Assembly (NCBI RefSeq): GCF_030272615.1
Contig: NC_081410.1
Coordinates: 116,819,140 to 116,883,139, forward strand
Reading direction: 5' to 3'
Length of the DNA: 64,000 bases
Source of the DNA: Cryptomeria japonica
Taxonomy: Eukaryota; Streptophyta; Pinopsida; Cupressales; Cupressaceae
The notes beneath the pieces are model-generated. The model worked only from the letters and a program-made list of their open reading frames with translations, ran no database searches and was not told where the DNA came from. A program made the position numbers and the translations under genes. Below are positions 1 to 10,564 of this stretch, piece after piece (positions within the stretch are counted from its first letter, which is position 1; every line of letters starts with the position of its first letter).

Positions 1-371
1 CATTCCCGAGGTAGATAGGAACAATCTCCTTCATGCAAGATCCTTCACGCACACAAGGCTTACATGGCAACATAATTTGTTCTTTGTTACCATGCTAACT
101 CATCACACAAAGTCACCAATTGAGCCACACATACTTGAAGCACTTCAACCGGAAACCCTGAAGTTGAGACTACCAACCGGTAGTCATACAATGCTTCCAT
201 GTGTCGGTTCCCATAACCATATGCTGGTTCACCTTGAACAAACACACTGCTACACTTTGGCACAAATGTCAGTTCACAGTGTTATACCCGTTCTCTTCTC
301 TTCATCATATTGACATCAATGACAACACACAGTGTCATTATGTCCTCATACCAGTTCACATAATGCTAACA
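1..371 (-). repeat. 3' LTR of Copia-A, truncated by window start
   Basis: Only the U3-side 371 bp are present. They match 5793-6163 at the same length with about 93% identity. The boundary on the internal side is ...GCTAACA, the complement of the TGTTAGC start. Confidence 0.93.
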
Positions 372-383
372 ATCTCCCCCTTT
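372..383 (-). promoter_or_regulatory. polypurine tract of Copia-A
   Basis: On the minus strand AAAGGGGGAGAT directly abuts the 3' LTR start TGTTAG. This is the expected primer for plus-strand DNA synthesis. A second similar purine run (complement of TCTCCCCCTTTG) lies near 428-440, inside the untranslated stretch 384-571. Confidence 0.85.
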
Positions 384-571
384 GGCATTGATGGCAATAT
401 ACAAAGATATCTCTCTGCTTCACATCTTCTCCCCCTTTGACAACAATGCCAAAGTGGAGGCACAAGCTTCCCTGTTCCATTATGCTACTCCCCCTGAGGA
501 GTAGCATCCTTCAACACATCAATCCAAAAAAAATGATTATGCAATACCTGACTGATGTGGAGCATATGCAT

Positions 572-3500
572 TTATTTTACCTCTTGAAGGGGCAACACCC
601 CTAATTCACCTCTTAAGTACATAAATGTAGCCTTTGGGAGAGGCTTGGTGAATATGTTTGCTAACTGCTCCTTACTGAAAACATGTTCTAGTGCAATCTC
701 TTTGTTCTGAACCTTTTCCCTCAAGAAATGATACTTAAGCTCAAAGTGCTTGGTTCTAGAATGTAAAACTAGATTCTTGGAGATGTTAATTGCACTAGTA
801 TTGTCACAAAATATACTTACCGGTTCAAATACAGGAACTTTGAAGCCATTTAATACATGCTTCATCCAAATTGTCTTAGTGCAGTTCATGAAAGCTGCAA
901 CATACTCTGCTTTCATTGTAGACTGAGAGATACAACTCTTCTTCTTACTCATCCATGAGACCAGTCTACCACTGAGAAAGAATGCACCATCAGTTGTGCT
1001 TTTTCGGTTATCTACATTACCTTCCCAATCAGCATCTGTGTATACTTTCAAGTTGAAATCCTTGCTATATGGATACCACAATCCATAATCAATAGTTCCC
1101 TTTAGATACCTAAGAATCTGCTTGACTACAACCAAGTGGGATTCTCTTGGGCTTTTCTAGAACCTTGCAGTAATGCCAACTGCATGTGCAATATCTGGTC
1201 TGTTATGCACTACATAATGCAACTTACCAATCATTGATTAGTATTCCTTCTCATCAACCAATGCTGAGTCATCCTCTTTGGATAATTTACAACCAGTCAC
1301 CATTGGTGTACCAACTGGTTTTCTATCTTCCATGCCAAAGGTCTTCAACACCTCTTTGGCATACTTGGACTGAGTGATAAAGATTCCATCTTTCATCTGC
1401 TAGATCTGCAGTCCAATGAAGAACTTAATCTCCCCTATGAGTGACATCTCAAACTCTTTCTTCATCTCATCTGCAAACTCATGACTCATCTTGTCATCTC
1501 CACCAAAGATAATGTCATCAACAAATACCTCATAGATCAGGATCTAATCTCCTTCAGACTTCAAGTATATATTGCTATCTTCACTTGTTCTCTCGAATCC
1601 AATCTTCACAAGATGGGAATGCATGTGTTCATACCATGCTCTAGGTGCCTGCTTTAGACCACATAAGGCTTTACTTAGCCTACACACCATGTCATTGTCT
1701 TCAAATAGGGAAAACCCATATGGTTGCTCTATATACACCTCCTCTTCAAGTACACCATTTAGGAATGCAAATTTTACATCCATTTGATATACTTTGAATC
1801 CTTTAAAAGCTGCATATGCAAGAAGCATATGAACTCCTTCCAATCTGGCTACAAGAGAAAAGGTTTCTCCATAGTCTTATCCTTCTTCTTGGGCATATCC
1901 TTTGCACACCAGTCTGGCTTTGTTCCTAATCACTGTGCCATCCTCATTCAACTTATTTCTGAAAACCCATTTGGTACCAATGACTTTTTTATGCTCCGGT
2001 CTGGGTACCAAAGACCATGTACCATTTTTCTCTATCTGGTCAAGTTCCTCTTCCATTGCCTTGATCCAGTCTTCATCTTTATGTGCCTCTTTGAATGATT
2101 TAGGCTCAAATTCAGAGATCATACATGAGTTTTCTCTAACCTTTCTTCTTGTAAGGATTCCTGCATCCTTATCTCCTATGATCTACTTAGGATCATGATT
2201 CGGCTTGACATACCGAGGAATGGTCTTGATAGATTCCTCTTGCTTTTCTTCTTCATCCTCATCTCCATCAGTATCAACTTCTACATCTACCAGTGTAGGA
2301 ACACTGTTACTGGTACTCGGTTGACTAACAACCGGTTCATTTACTGCTTGCTCACTACTGGTTTCCTCAGTTTTCTTAGAGGTTTCATCAACTCTTACAT
2401 TGATGCTTTCCATAATTCTCTAAGTCCTATTATTGAAACACTTGAGAGCTTTGCTCTTGGTGGAATACCCTAGGAATATTCCCTCATCACATTTCACATC
2501 AAATTTGCTCTGGTGTTCGCTCCTCTTGATGTAACATTTGCTACCAAACACTCTAAAGTAGCTAACCACAGGTGTCTTACCAATCCAATACTCATAAGGA
2601 GTTTTATCCTTACCTTTCTTGATGAGTACTCGGTTCATTGTGTAGACTATAGTGCTCACCGCTTCTCTCCAAAAGGTGTGGGCTACCTTTCCTTGAATCA
2701 ACATAGTTCTAGCTACTTCAACCACAGTCTGGTTATTCCTCTCTGCTAGGCCATTCTGCTGTGGAGTCCGAGGGGTAGAAAGTTGTCTCTTGATGCCATG
2801 TTCTTCATAGTACTTATTGAATTCACCATAAGTGAATTCCCCTCCTTGATCAATTCTCAAGCACTTGATTCTTTTACTGCTTTCCTTCTCTAACAATGCT
2901 CTGAAAGCTTTGAACCTTACAAAATCTTTAGACTTATCTTTCAAGAATGTGACCCACATCATTCTTGAGCAGTCATCAGTGAGAATCATGAAGTACCTAT
3001 CACCCTGCACACTCCTAGTTTTCATAGGACCACACAAATCAGTATGCACAAGATCAAGCAAATTGTCAGCAGTGAAAGGTTTACCTTTAAAGGTTGAGGA
3101 AGACATTTTCCCCAATTGACACTCTCTACACAAGGTATTATTCGGTTTGCTTAGCACCGACAACCCTCTAACTGCCTTGATCTTACTAGCCTTCACAATG
3201 TTATCAAAGTTCACATGGTAGAGTCTCCTATGCCATATCCAACTATCATCCATTTTAGCCATAAGACATGTACTTATATTTGTATTCAGCTGAAATAGGC
3301 TACCTTTGGTCTGCATGCCGGTGGCCACCAATTCACCATTCTTTCCTTTGATTCTGCACACTCCATTCTTGAATTCTAGAGTGAGACCACTGTCATTCAG
3401 CTGGGCAACACGCAGAAGGTTGTGTCTGAGACCATCAACCCAATACACATTGTCAGCACTACTTTTTCCATTTAGAGAGATGGACCCTCTACCTTTGACC

Positions 3501-4648
3501 ATGCATGGTGCATCATTACCAAAGCGAACCACACCACAATCATACTCTTCCTAGGATAGAAACTTGCTCCGGTCACAAGTCATATGGCTAGAACAGCCAC
3601 TGTCAATAATCCACTCATTGGAATTATCAAACTAGGAGACAAGAGCCTTCTTGTCTAACATATCTTCCTTGACAGCAACAAACACAATATCTTCATTTTC
3701 TTCATCTTCTGATTCTTCATCTGTGACACGTTCATCAACTGCCACAAAACAGTTTCTCCGATTTCCTCCTTTGAATTTCTTGAACCTTTCCGGTTTGTCC
3801 TTGTTGTCGCCATTAGGACAATTTACAGAAATATGTCCTATCTGGTTACAAGAAAATCATTTCAAAGGGAGCTTACCTCTGTATTTGTCAGTTCCCTTAG
3901 GAAGTTTCCTAACAAGAAGAGCTTCAAATGCCATCAGAATCTCCTCATCATCCATTTCTATGCTCTATCTTGGTTCACCACTAGTGCTAGCTTCTTTTCC
4001 TTTTCTGGATGGTACAATAGAAGCTTTAAAAGTTGATTCGGTTTTTTGAACACTGCCATCAAAACTATTTAGCTCATAGGCTGTCAACTTTGCAATGATG
4101 GAGTCTGGGGATACCTTAGTCTTGTCTATTGATCTCAGCTCTTGAATAGCAACAACCCTTATTGCATAGACCGGTAATAAGGATCTTAGGACTTTGCTTA
4201 CCACAGTGGAATCTTCCATTTTACCACCTGCACTCTTGATATCTCCAACAACGGTTTTGATTCTTATTCCATACTATTGAATGGTCTCACCTTCAACCAT
4301 CTGCATGTCTTCAAACTTCCCTCTAAGGCTTTCTTCCTTAGCTTGTTTTACATGCTCATCACCGCCATAGATATTTTCAAGAGTATCCCATACCTCTTTG
4401 GGATTTACCTTATCTTGGACATCAATAAACTCAATATCAAATAAACTACTAATTAGGGCTTCTATGACTTGCCCATTCTCCTGCATCTTCCTCTTTTGGT
4501 CATCGGTGAGAGTACCGGTAGGAGCAACATAGGCATTCTCAACATAGCTCCAGTGTTGAGCACCCATGCTTCTGATGTATATCTTCATTCTGTCTTTCCA
4601 TATACTGAAATTTTCTCTGTTAAACTTTGGACCTTCCCTCTTCATCAT
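572..4648 (-). pseudogene. Copia-A gag-pol polyprotein, one frame with in-frame stops
   Basis: Would encode the capsid and replication enzymes of the element. Seen in order on the minus strand: gag starting MKREGPKFNRENFSIWKDRM (4648); a zinc knuckle near 3810-3860 whose first Cys codon has become TGA; protease with an intact DSG core (about 3596-3607); integrase with a WHRRLYH...CRECQLGK zinc site, core HTDLCGPM, RIDQGGEF and PQQNGLAERNN; an acidic linker; reverse transcriptase with KARLVCKGYAQEEG, YQMDVKFAFLNG and FVDD in place of YVDD; RNase H with YTDADW and FTKPLP, ending LGVLPLQEVK at 572. About ten stops interrupt it, most readable as CAG to TAG. All pieces share one frame, so no frameshift is needed. 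The sequence looks inactive but was intact fairly recently. Confidence 0.93.
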
Positions 4649-4705
4649 TAGACTGGGATCTTTACCTCAAGCGGTTAAGCTTATAACACAGAGGACCTAG
4701 AGGAC

Positions 4706-4717
4706 GCTTTGATACCA
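4706..4717 (-). promoter_or_regulatory. primer binding site of Copia-A
   Basis: The minus strand reads TGGTATCAAAGC, two bases inside the 5' LTR end (TTATCA, then AT). This complements the 3' end of plant initiator Met-tRNA (usual form TGGTATCAGAGC, one mismatch). Confidence 0.9.
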
Positions 4718-4719
4718 AT

Positions 4720-6163
4720 TGATAACTCAATGATGAATGGATAGTACCAAACCGGTACTGAGAGGGGGGGGTGAATCGGTATAGGCAAAAACACAATCTT
4801 AAACCAGTTTGTCAGCAGACACTGTGCATTGACAGACAAATAGTAACACCAGTCTTAAATAGAGTACAACCGACAAAACCCAAAATAACTGAGACAAGCA
4901 TAAACCGGTTGACACTTATCTTCTCATACAATCTAACACTTCATTTCCATTTCACCCTAATGCATGAATAGGCAATCTACCATCAAAGATATACATATAA
5001 CAACTAGATCAACATGATTCACTGCTTGATAGAAAACAACATAGCATCACATGAAGAAGACATCACATATGACACACATATTTTTCACATGGAAACCCAA
5101 CTAGGAAAAACCACGGTGGGGATGAATACCTACAAGCTTGTTTTTTAACTCTTTAGAAGTCCGCTCAGTTAGGATCCTTGTCTGATTAAAGACTGATACA
5201 ATGGGTTCTGTTAGGAACCGATCTTGTTAGGGATCACCCGGTTAAGGGTTAAACCCTGTTAAAGGTTACCTTGTTAGAGGATTTCAAGAACTCAATGGTT
5301 TTGAGTCACCCTGTTAAAGGATTTATAGCAAGCCGGTTAAAGCTACCCTGTTAAGGGATTTTGCAACTGTTGAGGTGGTTAGAGATCAACAGGTATTACA
5401 ATGATCTGGTAACATCACTCAATGCCAATGCAGATCTGCTTTAGCTCCTCTTCACCTTCTGCACTTACACTCTGTAGGTATCACTTCTCTCCTCTGGTCT
5501 GGCAAGAATCACGTATCTCTTCTATTGGATACACACACACAACTTTTGCCAACAACCTCATAAAGAAACACAACATCGACCTTATAGGAAACAAATAGGT
5601 TGGTAGCATAAAACCTAAACCCTAAACCTGTTACGTTAAGGAATTCAAATGGTTCAATCCTGACCGTTGAGCACACTGCATTAAATGCAACAGTCTTGAT
5701 CCAATCTCAAGACATTCTCCATCGTTCATTTTCCACTGATTTCATGGCGGTTGATAACCCATCACACGTTATCAGTGTTTACAGACTTTGCACATTCCCG
5801 AGGTAGATAGGAACAATCTCCTTCATGCAAGATCCTTCACGCACACAAGGCTTACGTGGAAACACGATCTGTTTCTTGTTACCATGCTAACTCATCACAC
5901 AAAGTCACCAGTTGAGCCACACAGACTTGAAGCACTTCAACCGGAAACCCTAAAGTTGAGACTACCAACCGGTAGTCATACAACGCTTCCATGTCTCAGT
6001 TCCCATAACCATATGTTGGTTCACCTTGAACAAACACACCGCTACACTTTGGCACAAATGTCGGTTCATAGTGTTATATTGGTTCTCTTCTCTTCATCAT
6101 ATTGACATCAATGACAACACGCAATGTCATTATGTCCTCATACTGGTTCACATAATGCCAACA
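4720..6163 (-). repeat. 5' LTR of Copia-A (1444 bp)
   Basis: Minus strand starts TGTTGGCATTATGTGAACC and ends GAGTTATCA. It contains many GGTTAA/CCGGTT blocks, a poly-G run (complement of TTCACCCCCCCC) close to the 3' end, and two telomere-like AAACCCTA units at 5611-5630. A TATA-like CCTATAAGG lies near 5580. The primer site follows directly. Confidence 0.93.
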
Positions 6164-7084
6164 GATTCTAATCTTATGAAAGAAACACTTGCTTGAGAGT
6201 GAAAACATCAAGAAACTTCTAGTGGATTATTATTTCTTAAGGGAGTAAGACTATTAAATCAATCCTTTGAAATCAAACAAGTATTCAACTACATGTCTAA
6301 CCAACATAATTTCATATTACTTGAAAAGTGTAAATTGTTTATGAGGGGACACATAATTACATGGTAGACAAATCCTCTTCTATAAATTGAACTAAGTGAA
6401 GGAACCCAAATGTTTGAGATGACTGAGTGTCACAAAGTAATTCCTCTTGGAGACGAACCACTACTAATTTTTTCTTTGTTCTCTTGCTAACTTGAGCAAA
6501 AGTGTTACCCATTTTAAATAAGGAATAAGTTTTCCAATGCACTCATCATTTCCATCATTGAAGTAGGAGGCTAAGTTTCCTATTATAAGTTCAATTTGAA
6601 TTGGAATATTAGCTTAATGTTCTACTTGTTGAAAGGAATAATTACGATCTTAATACTCTAAAAATATTCCCTTTTATATTTATTGGTCAATGAGTGTAAG
6701 TAACTTAACCTATAATAAAGATAATATTGATTGAGAAAATAATTAGTTCTTGCTTAAGAATTAACCTTAATTTCCCTATTAAAATAATAACCCCCAAGGT
6801 ACCAATTACGCTCTATTAACTTGAAGGATAGAGAATATAAATTAATTATTTGGATTGCTTAAAATATAAAGTTATTTCAACTATTTGATTTGTCTTAATT
6901 ACAACTTCAAATAAAATAGAAAAGATAATTAATATCCTAGTAAAATTCAATTATATCTATTTAACACATAAATAAATAAATTAATTAATTAATAAATTTT
7001 AATTATTAATTTTAATATTTAATACATTAATATTAAGCAATTTTAAACAAAATTTAAACAAAATATAAATTTAAGTGATCGTAT
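6164..7084. other. AT-rich spacer, no gene seen
   Basis: Very AT-rich sequence without long ORFs or recognisable motifs. Short ORFs here have no protein-like character. Confidence 0.6.
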
Positions 7085-7990
7085 AAAAATACACAGAGAT
7101 GAATATGAATATGTTTGTAAAAATACAAGAAGATGGATATACTTCCAAAATATACAAAGATGAATATATTTCCAAAATACAGAGAGATGATTTATTTCCA
7201 AAATACACAAGATGAATTCATTTTCCAAAATATATTTCCAAAACACATAGAGATGAATTTATTTACAAAATACACAAAGATGAATTCATTTTCCAAAATA
7301 TATTTCCAAAACACATAGAGATGGATTTATTTCCAAAATACACAAAGATGAATTTATTTTTCAAAATATATTTCCAAAATACATAGAGATGATTTTATTT
7401 TCCAAAATATATTTGATGAATATATTTCCAGATTACACAGAGATGAGTTCATTTCCAAAATACACATAAGTGAGTTTTATTTTACTAAATATATTTCCAC
7501 TCTTAAAAATCTGATTTTTTGAAAAAAAGAAAACAGTGAGGAGGATTTCTAAAAATAAAAATAAAATCAAATGACAATATTTATATTTTGAAAGAAAAAA
7601 ATATACACAGAGATGAATATATTTCCAGATTACACAGAGATGAGTTTATTTCCAAAATACACAAACGAATTTATTTACAAAATATATTTCCACCCTTAAA
7701 AATCTGATTTTTTGAAAAAAAGAAAACAATGAGGAGGATTTATAAAAATAAAAATAAAATCAAATGACAATATTTATATTTTGAAAAAAAAAAATATACA
7801 GAGATGAATATATTTCTAGATTACACAAAGATGAGTTTATTTCCAAAATACACAGAAATGGATTTATTTTACAAAATATATTTCCACCCTTAAAAATCTG
7901 ATTTTTTTTGGAAAAAAGAAAATAGTGAGGAGGATTTCTAAAATAAAAATATAAATCAAATCAAATGATAATATTTATATTTTGAAAGGA
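7085..7990. repeat. AT-rich tandem array with short and ~195-bp units
   Basis: The left part repeats short units built on AAATACACAAAGATGAAT and TTTCCAAAATATATTTCC. From 7428 a longer unit of about 195 bp occurs three times (starts near 7428, 7625 and 7816). Each holds ATTACACA(G/A)AGATGAGTT, CTTAAAAATCTGATTTTTT, GAGGAGGATTT and TGAYAATATTTATATTTTGAAA. The copies differ by small indels and substitutions. ORFs rich in F/I/W/Y here are by-products of the repeat. Confidence 0.88.
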
Positions 7991-8454
7991 ATCTATTAAC
8001 AATTTTATTTCCTACATGCAATAAAAAAAACTGAATAGAATTAAAGAAAAAGATTTCTTTGGATGGAAAGGAAAATTTATTATGTGAATTGGAATTAATC
8101 TACCAAGCAAATCTGAAAGAGACAAAACAAGATTTCTTTTGAAAATATAAAATTTCATATATGCAAAAATCTAGAAAAAAAGAAGAGGAGGAGATTTCTT
8201 TTGAGGGAAAAAAACAAGCAAGAGAATTAGCAAGAGGGAAACCTAGATTCGAAAGAAGGATCTTGATACTGAATCTTCACATATCCCAGCTAACCTTATT
8301 TGATCCATGCCTGGTGGAGATCTTCCACAAGCTTCCTAAAATCGTGCAATATCTCTACGAATTTCTCCTACCACTAATATGATATGGAAACTAAAAAAAA
8401 ATTCAAAGATTATTCTATCACAAGAAAAAAAACATATTCCCCCCCTTTTTTTTC
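7991..8454. other. AT-rich spacer before the LINE, no gene seen
   Basis: Ends in a C8-T10 homopolymer run at about 8439-8452, just before the LINE target site. No protein motifs were seen. Confidence 0.5.
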
Positions 8455-8470
8455 AAAAGTTTAGCATACA
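8455..8470. repeat. left target-site duplication of the L1 LINE
   Basis: AAAAGTTTAGCATACA here is repeated exactly at 14771-14786. The leading A run may partly belong to the poly-A tail of the element in the right copy. Confidence 0.93.
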
Positions 8471-8897
8471 ATAAAGAAGGAATTCGCTCTGCGTTCAAAA
8501 TCTGAATTCGCTCTGAATTTTCTCTGCGTGTGAAGATCGAAATCCGAATTCACTCTGCGTTTTCTCGGTGAAGGAGATGGAGCTCTGCGTTTTATAATAT
8601 TAATTTAGGGTTGAAGGCGAAGGAGATGGAGCTCTGCATCTTCTTGGCATTTTCAACTGCGTTCTCTCCCTGAATCTGGAAGCAACTTCGAGGCATCAAG
8701 TGCTGACAGGGGTACTTTAGCGTCTACGTGGAGGAGTTAAACTCCTCCAACCGGTTTTATTTTTCTTACCTCGCCCATTTGCTTTGCCTGCTCTGCTTTT
8801 TCCATTCTCTTCTCTGCATTTTAATTACTCTGTTTTGCATCTAATAATTATGGTTAACCCATTTTCTCAGCCTGCGAAACACTGATGGTAGTTTCCA
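8471..8897 (+). promoter_or_regulatory. LINE 5' leader, probable internal promoter region
   Basis: A GC-richer stretch between the target-site copy and ORF1. It holds several repeats of GAATTCGCTCTGCGTT type and two copies of GAAGGAGATGGAGCTCTGC (about 8571 and 8621). L1 elements carry an internal RNA polymerase II promoter here; no specific promoter element can be named from sequence. Confidence 0.6.
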
Positions 8898-10564
8898 ATG
8901 GAGCTAGAGTCTGACGGAATTAATAGCCCTAAACCCACGCCGCAGTCAAACCCACCCCTAAAAAAAACCTTCGCTGACCGTCGCCCCGCTTGCGAATGGA
9001 GTCCACTTGTCGGCACACTTCCTTAAGTCTCTTGCAAATGAAGGACCCAGTAAGGACGGTAAGTCCCCTTGCAATACCTCGGACCCCTTCTGCATTTTGC
9101 CAAATATGGAAATGTTGAATGAAATTGCCTCGGAAAAACTTAGGTTATGTAACACTGCTATATTTTTTGCTTGTGTTGATGCTCAAAAGTGCCCGCCTAG
9201 GAAATTTGTAGACGATTGGTTTCACAATCTATGGAATCTTAAACTAGGGCTTAAAATCACATTTTGTAGACAAATACAGAGAGGTTTGTTTCTCATCTTC
9301 TTTAACTCGCATGAGTCCCAGTTGGAAGCTCTTAAACGACAGTACTGGATAGTTGGAAATACCTCCTTCCAAGCTCTAGCTTGGTCTCCGGAGGTGGCTA
9401 ATGAGCAAGTCCTCGCATTATCCGCTCCCAGATGGGTCATCCTCAAGGATGTCCCTCCCTTTCTGTGGCATTTTCTTCCCCAATTAATGGAACTTTTTGG
9501 CAAAATAGTTCGGATCGATGAAACTGCTTGGTTGGTTCCCAACCTAGATGCAAGAATGCTTGTCTCAATCAAGCCCGGAATCGACATCCCACCTTCTTTA
9601 AACCTAAATATTAATGGGGACACATTTGTCTATCCAGTTGAAATGCTTGGAGGATTGAATGGTTGTTTCCTCTGCAAGAAAGAAGGGCATATTCGTAAAA
9701 ACTACCCAATTATTAGTCGCAGGAACCAAAAGCATAACTCAACTAGGACCTTTGTTAACCCTAATAATATTAATGACCTAAATTCTTCATCTCCTCACTC
9801 TGCTAATGTGGTCTTTGAAGTTCTTGCTCCTGCTCCTAATGAACTTAACCCACTCAAGCCCGATCTCACACCATCGGCCCCTGAGCATCTCATCCCTAGC
9901 TCCGACCCTCCGCTTGACCTTGTGGAACCGCCCTTCGAGGGTTTTCAGCTTGTTACCTCGAGAAAACGAAGGCGTAAAACTACCCCTCTCAATGCCCTAA
10001 ACCATAGCCATTCAAATACCATCCAATTGGCCTCTAATCATAAACCCCAAGACCCTCCTCAATCCCCTATCAATTTTGTGGTTAAAAATATTGTCAAAAA
10101 CCTAGAAAACCCCAATCATGGTGATGATGATGCTAACATTTGTAATAACCCTGCAATGATCCTTAGATCCAAAACCCCCTTACAATCGGTCTCCTCTTCA
10201 CTTGCAGGTCATATTACTGATACTAGCACCATCAACCCATCGACTGCATCTATGCTCAAAGAGCTAGAAAGAGCTAGAGGATAATCATATTATAGAAGTT
10301 ATTTATGCAAATAAAGGCTTGGATGAAATTAGATCTAGCACTTTTCTCCCTGGCTTTCTAGGCTCCCAGTTGTCTGGGTCCGACATAAGAGGAAATTCTG
10401 ATATTAGAACTGAGCCTCCCGAAAATAGTGAAGATGATGAGGACCTTATGAAAGGTTACTCCCTAAATAAAAAGAAAGGTAGGCCTGTGGGCTCCAAAAA
10501 TAAGAAGAAGCCTGGAGATCAACACGGTCTCCCTACCAGCCCCCCCTTAAATCCTCCTCTTTAA
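8898..10564 (+). pseudogene. LINE ORF1: gag-like nucleic-acid-binding protein, frameshifted
   Basis: ORF1p would coat the LINE RNA. The ATG at 8898 opens MELESDGINSPKPTPQ...TFADRRP. The frame is lost near 9000-9015 and continues in another frame from about 9007 to 10284. Seen there: a DUF4283-like region (about 9190-9640, with LKDVPPFLWHFLPQLMELFG) and a zinc knuckle CFLCKKEGHIRKNY at about 9664, whose last Cys is replaced by Tyr. After a second frameshift near 10270-10282 a third frame runs to TAA at 10562-10564 with an acidic stretch and a basic, AT-hook-like GRPVGSKNKKK. The frame between 9007 and 10284 has no ATG at its left end, which supports the start at 8898. Confidence 0.85.

Larger units (their letters stand above)
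1..6163 (-). mobile_element. Copia-A: Ty1/copia LTR retrotransposon, nearly complete
   Basis: The element is read right to left: 5' LTR 4720-6163, primer site 4706-4717, gag-pol 4648-572, polypurine tract 372-383, 3' LTR 371-1 (cut by the window edge). LTR ends are TG...CA. Domain order protease, integrase, reverse transcriptase, RNase H defines Ty1/copia. The 371 bp of the left LTR align without gaps to 5793-6163 with about 25 mismatches by eye, roughly 21 of them transitions. All gag-pol pieces lie in one frame broken only by stop codons, so decay has been mostly by point mutation. A solo LTR of the same family lies at 52163-53689. The 5 bases right of the element (GATTC) should be one target-site copy; the other lies outside the window. 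Confidence 0.95.

Noticed and set aside
7043-7318. Membrane-like ORFs rich in Phe, Ile and Trp
   Set aside because: They are by-products of the AT-rich tandem array.
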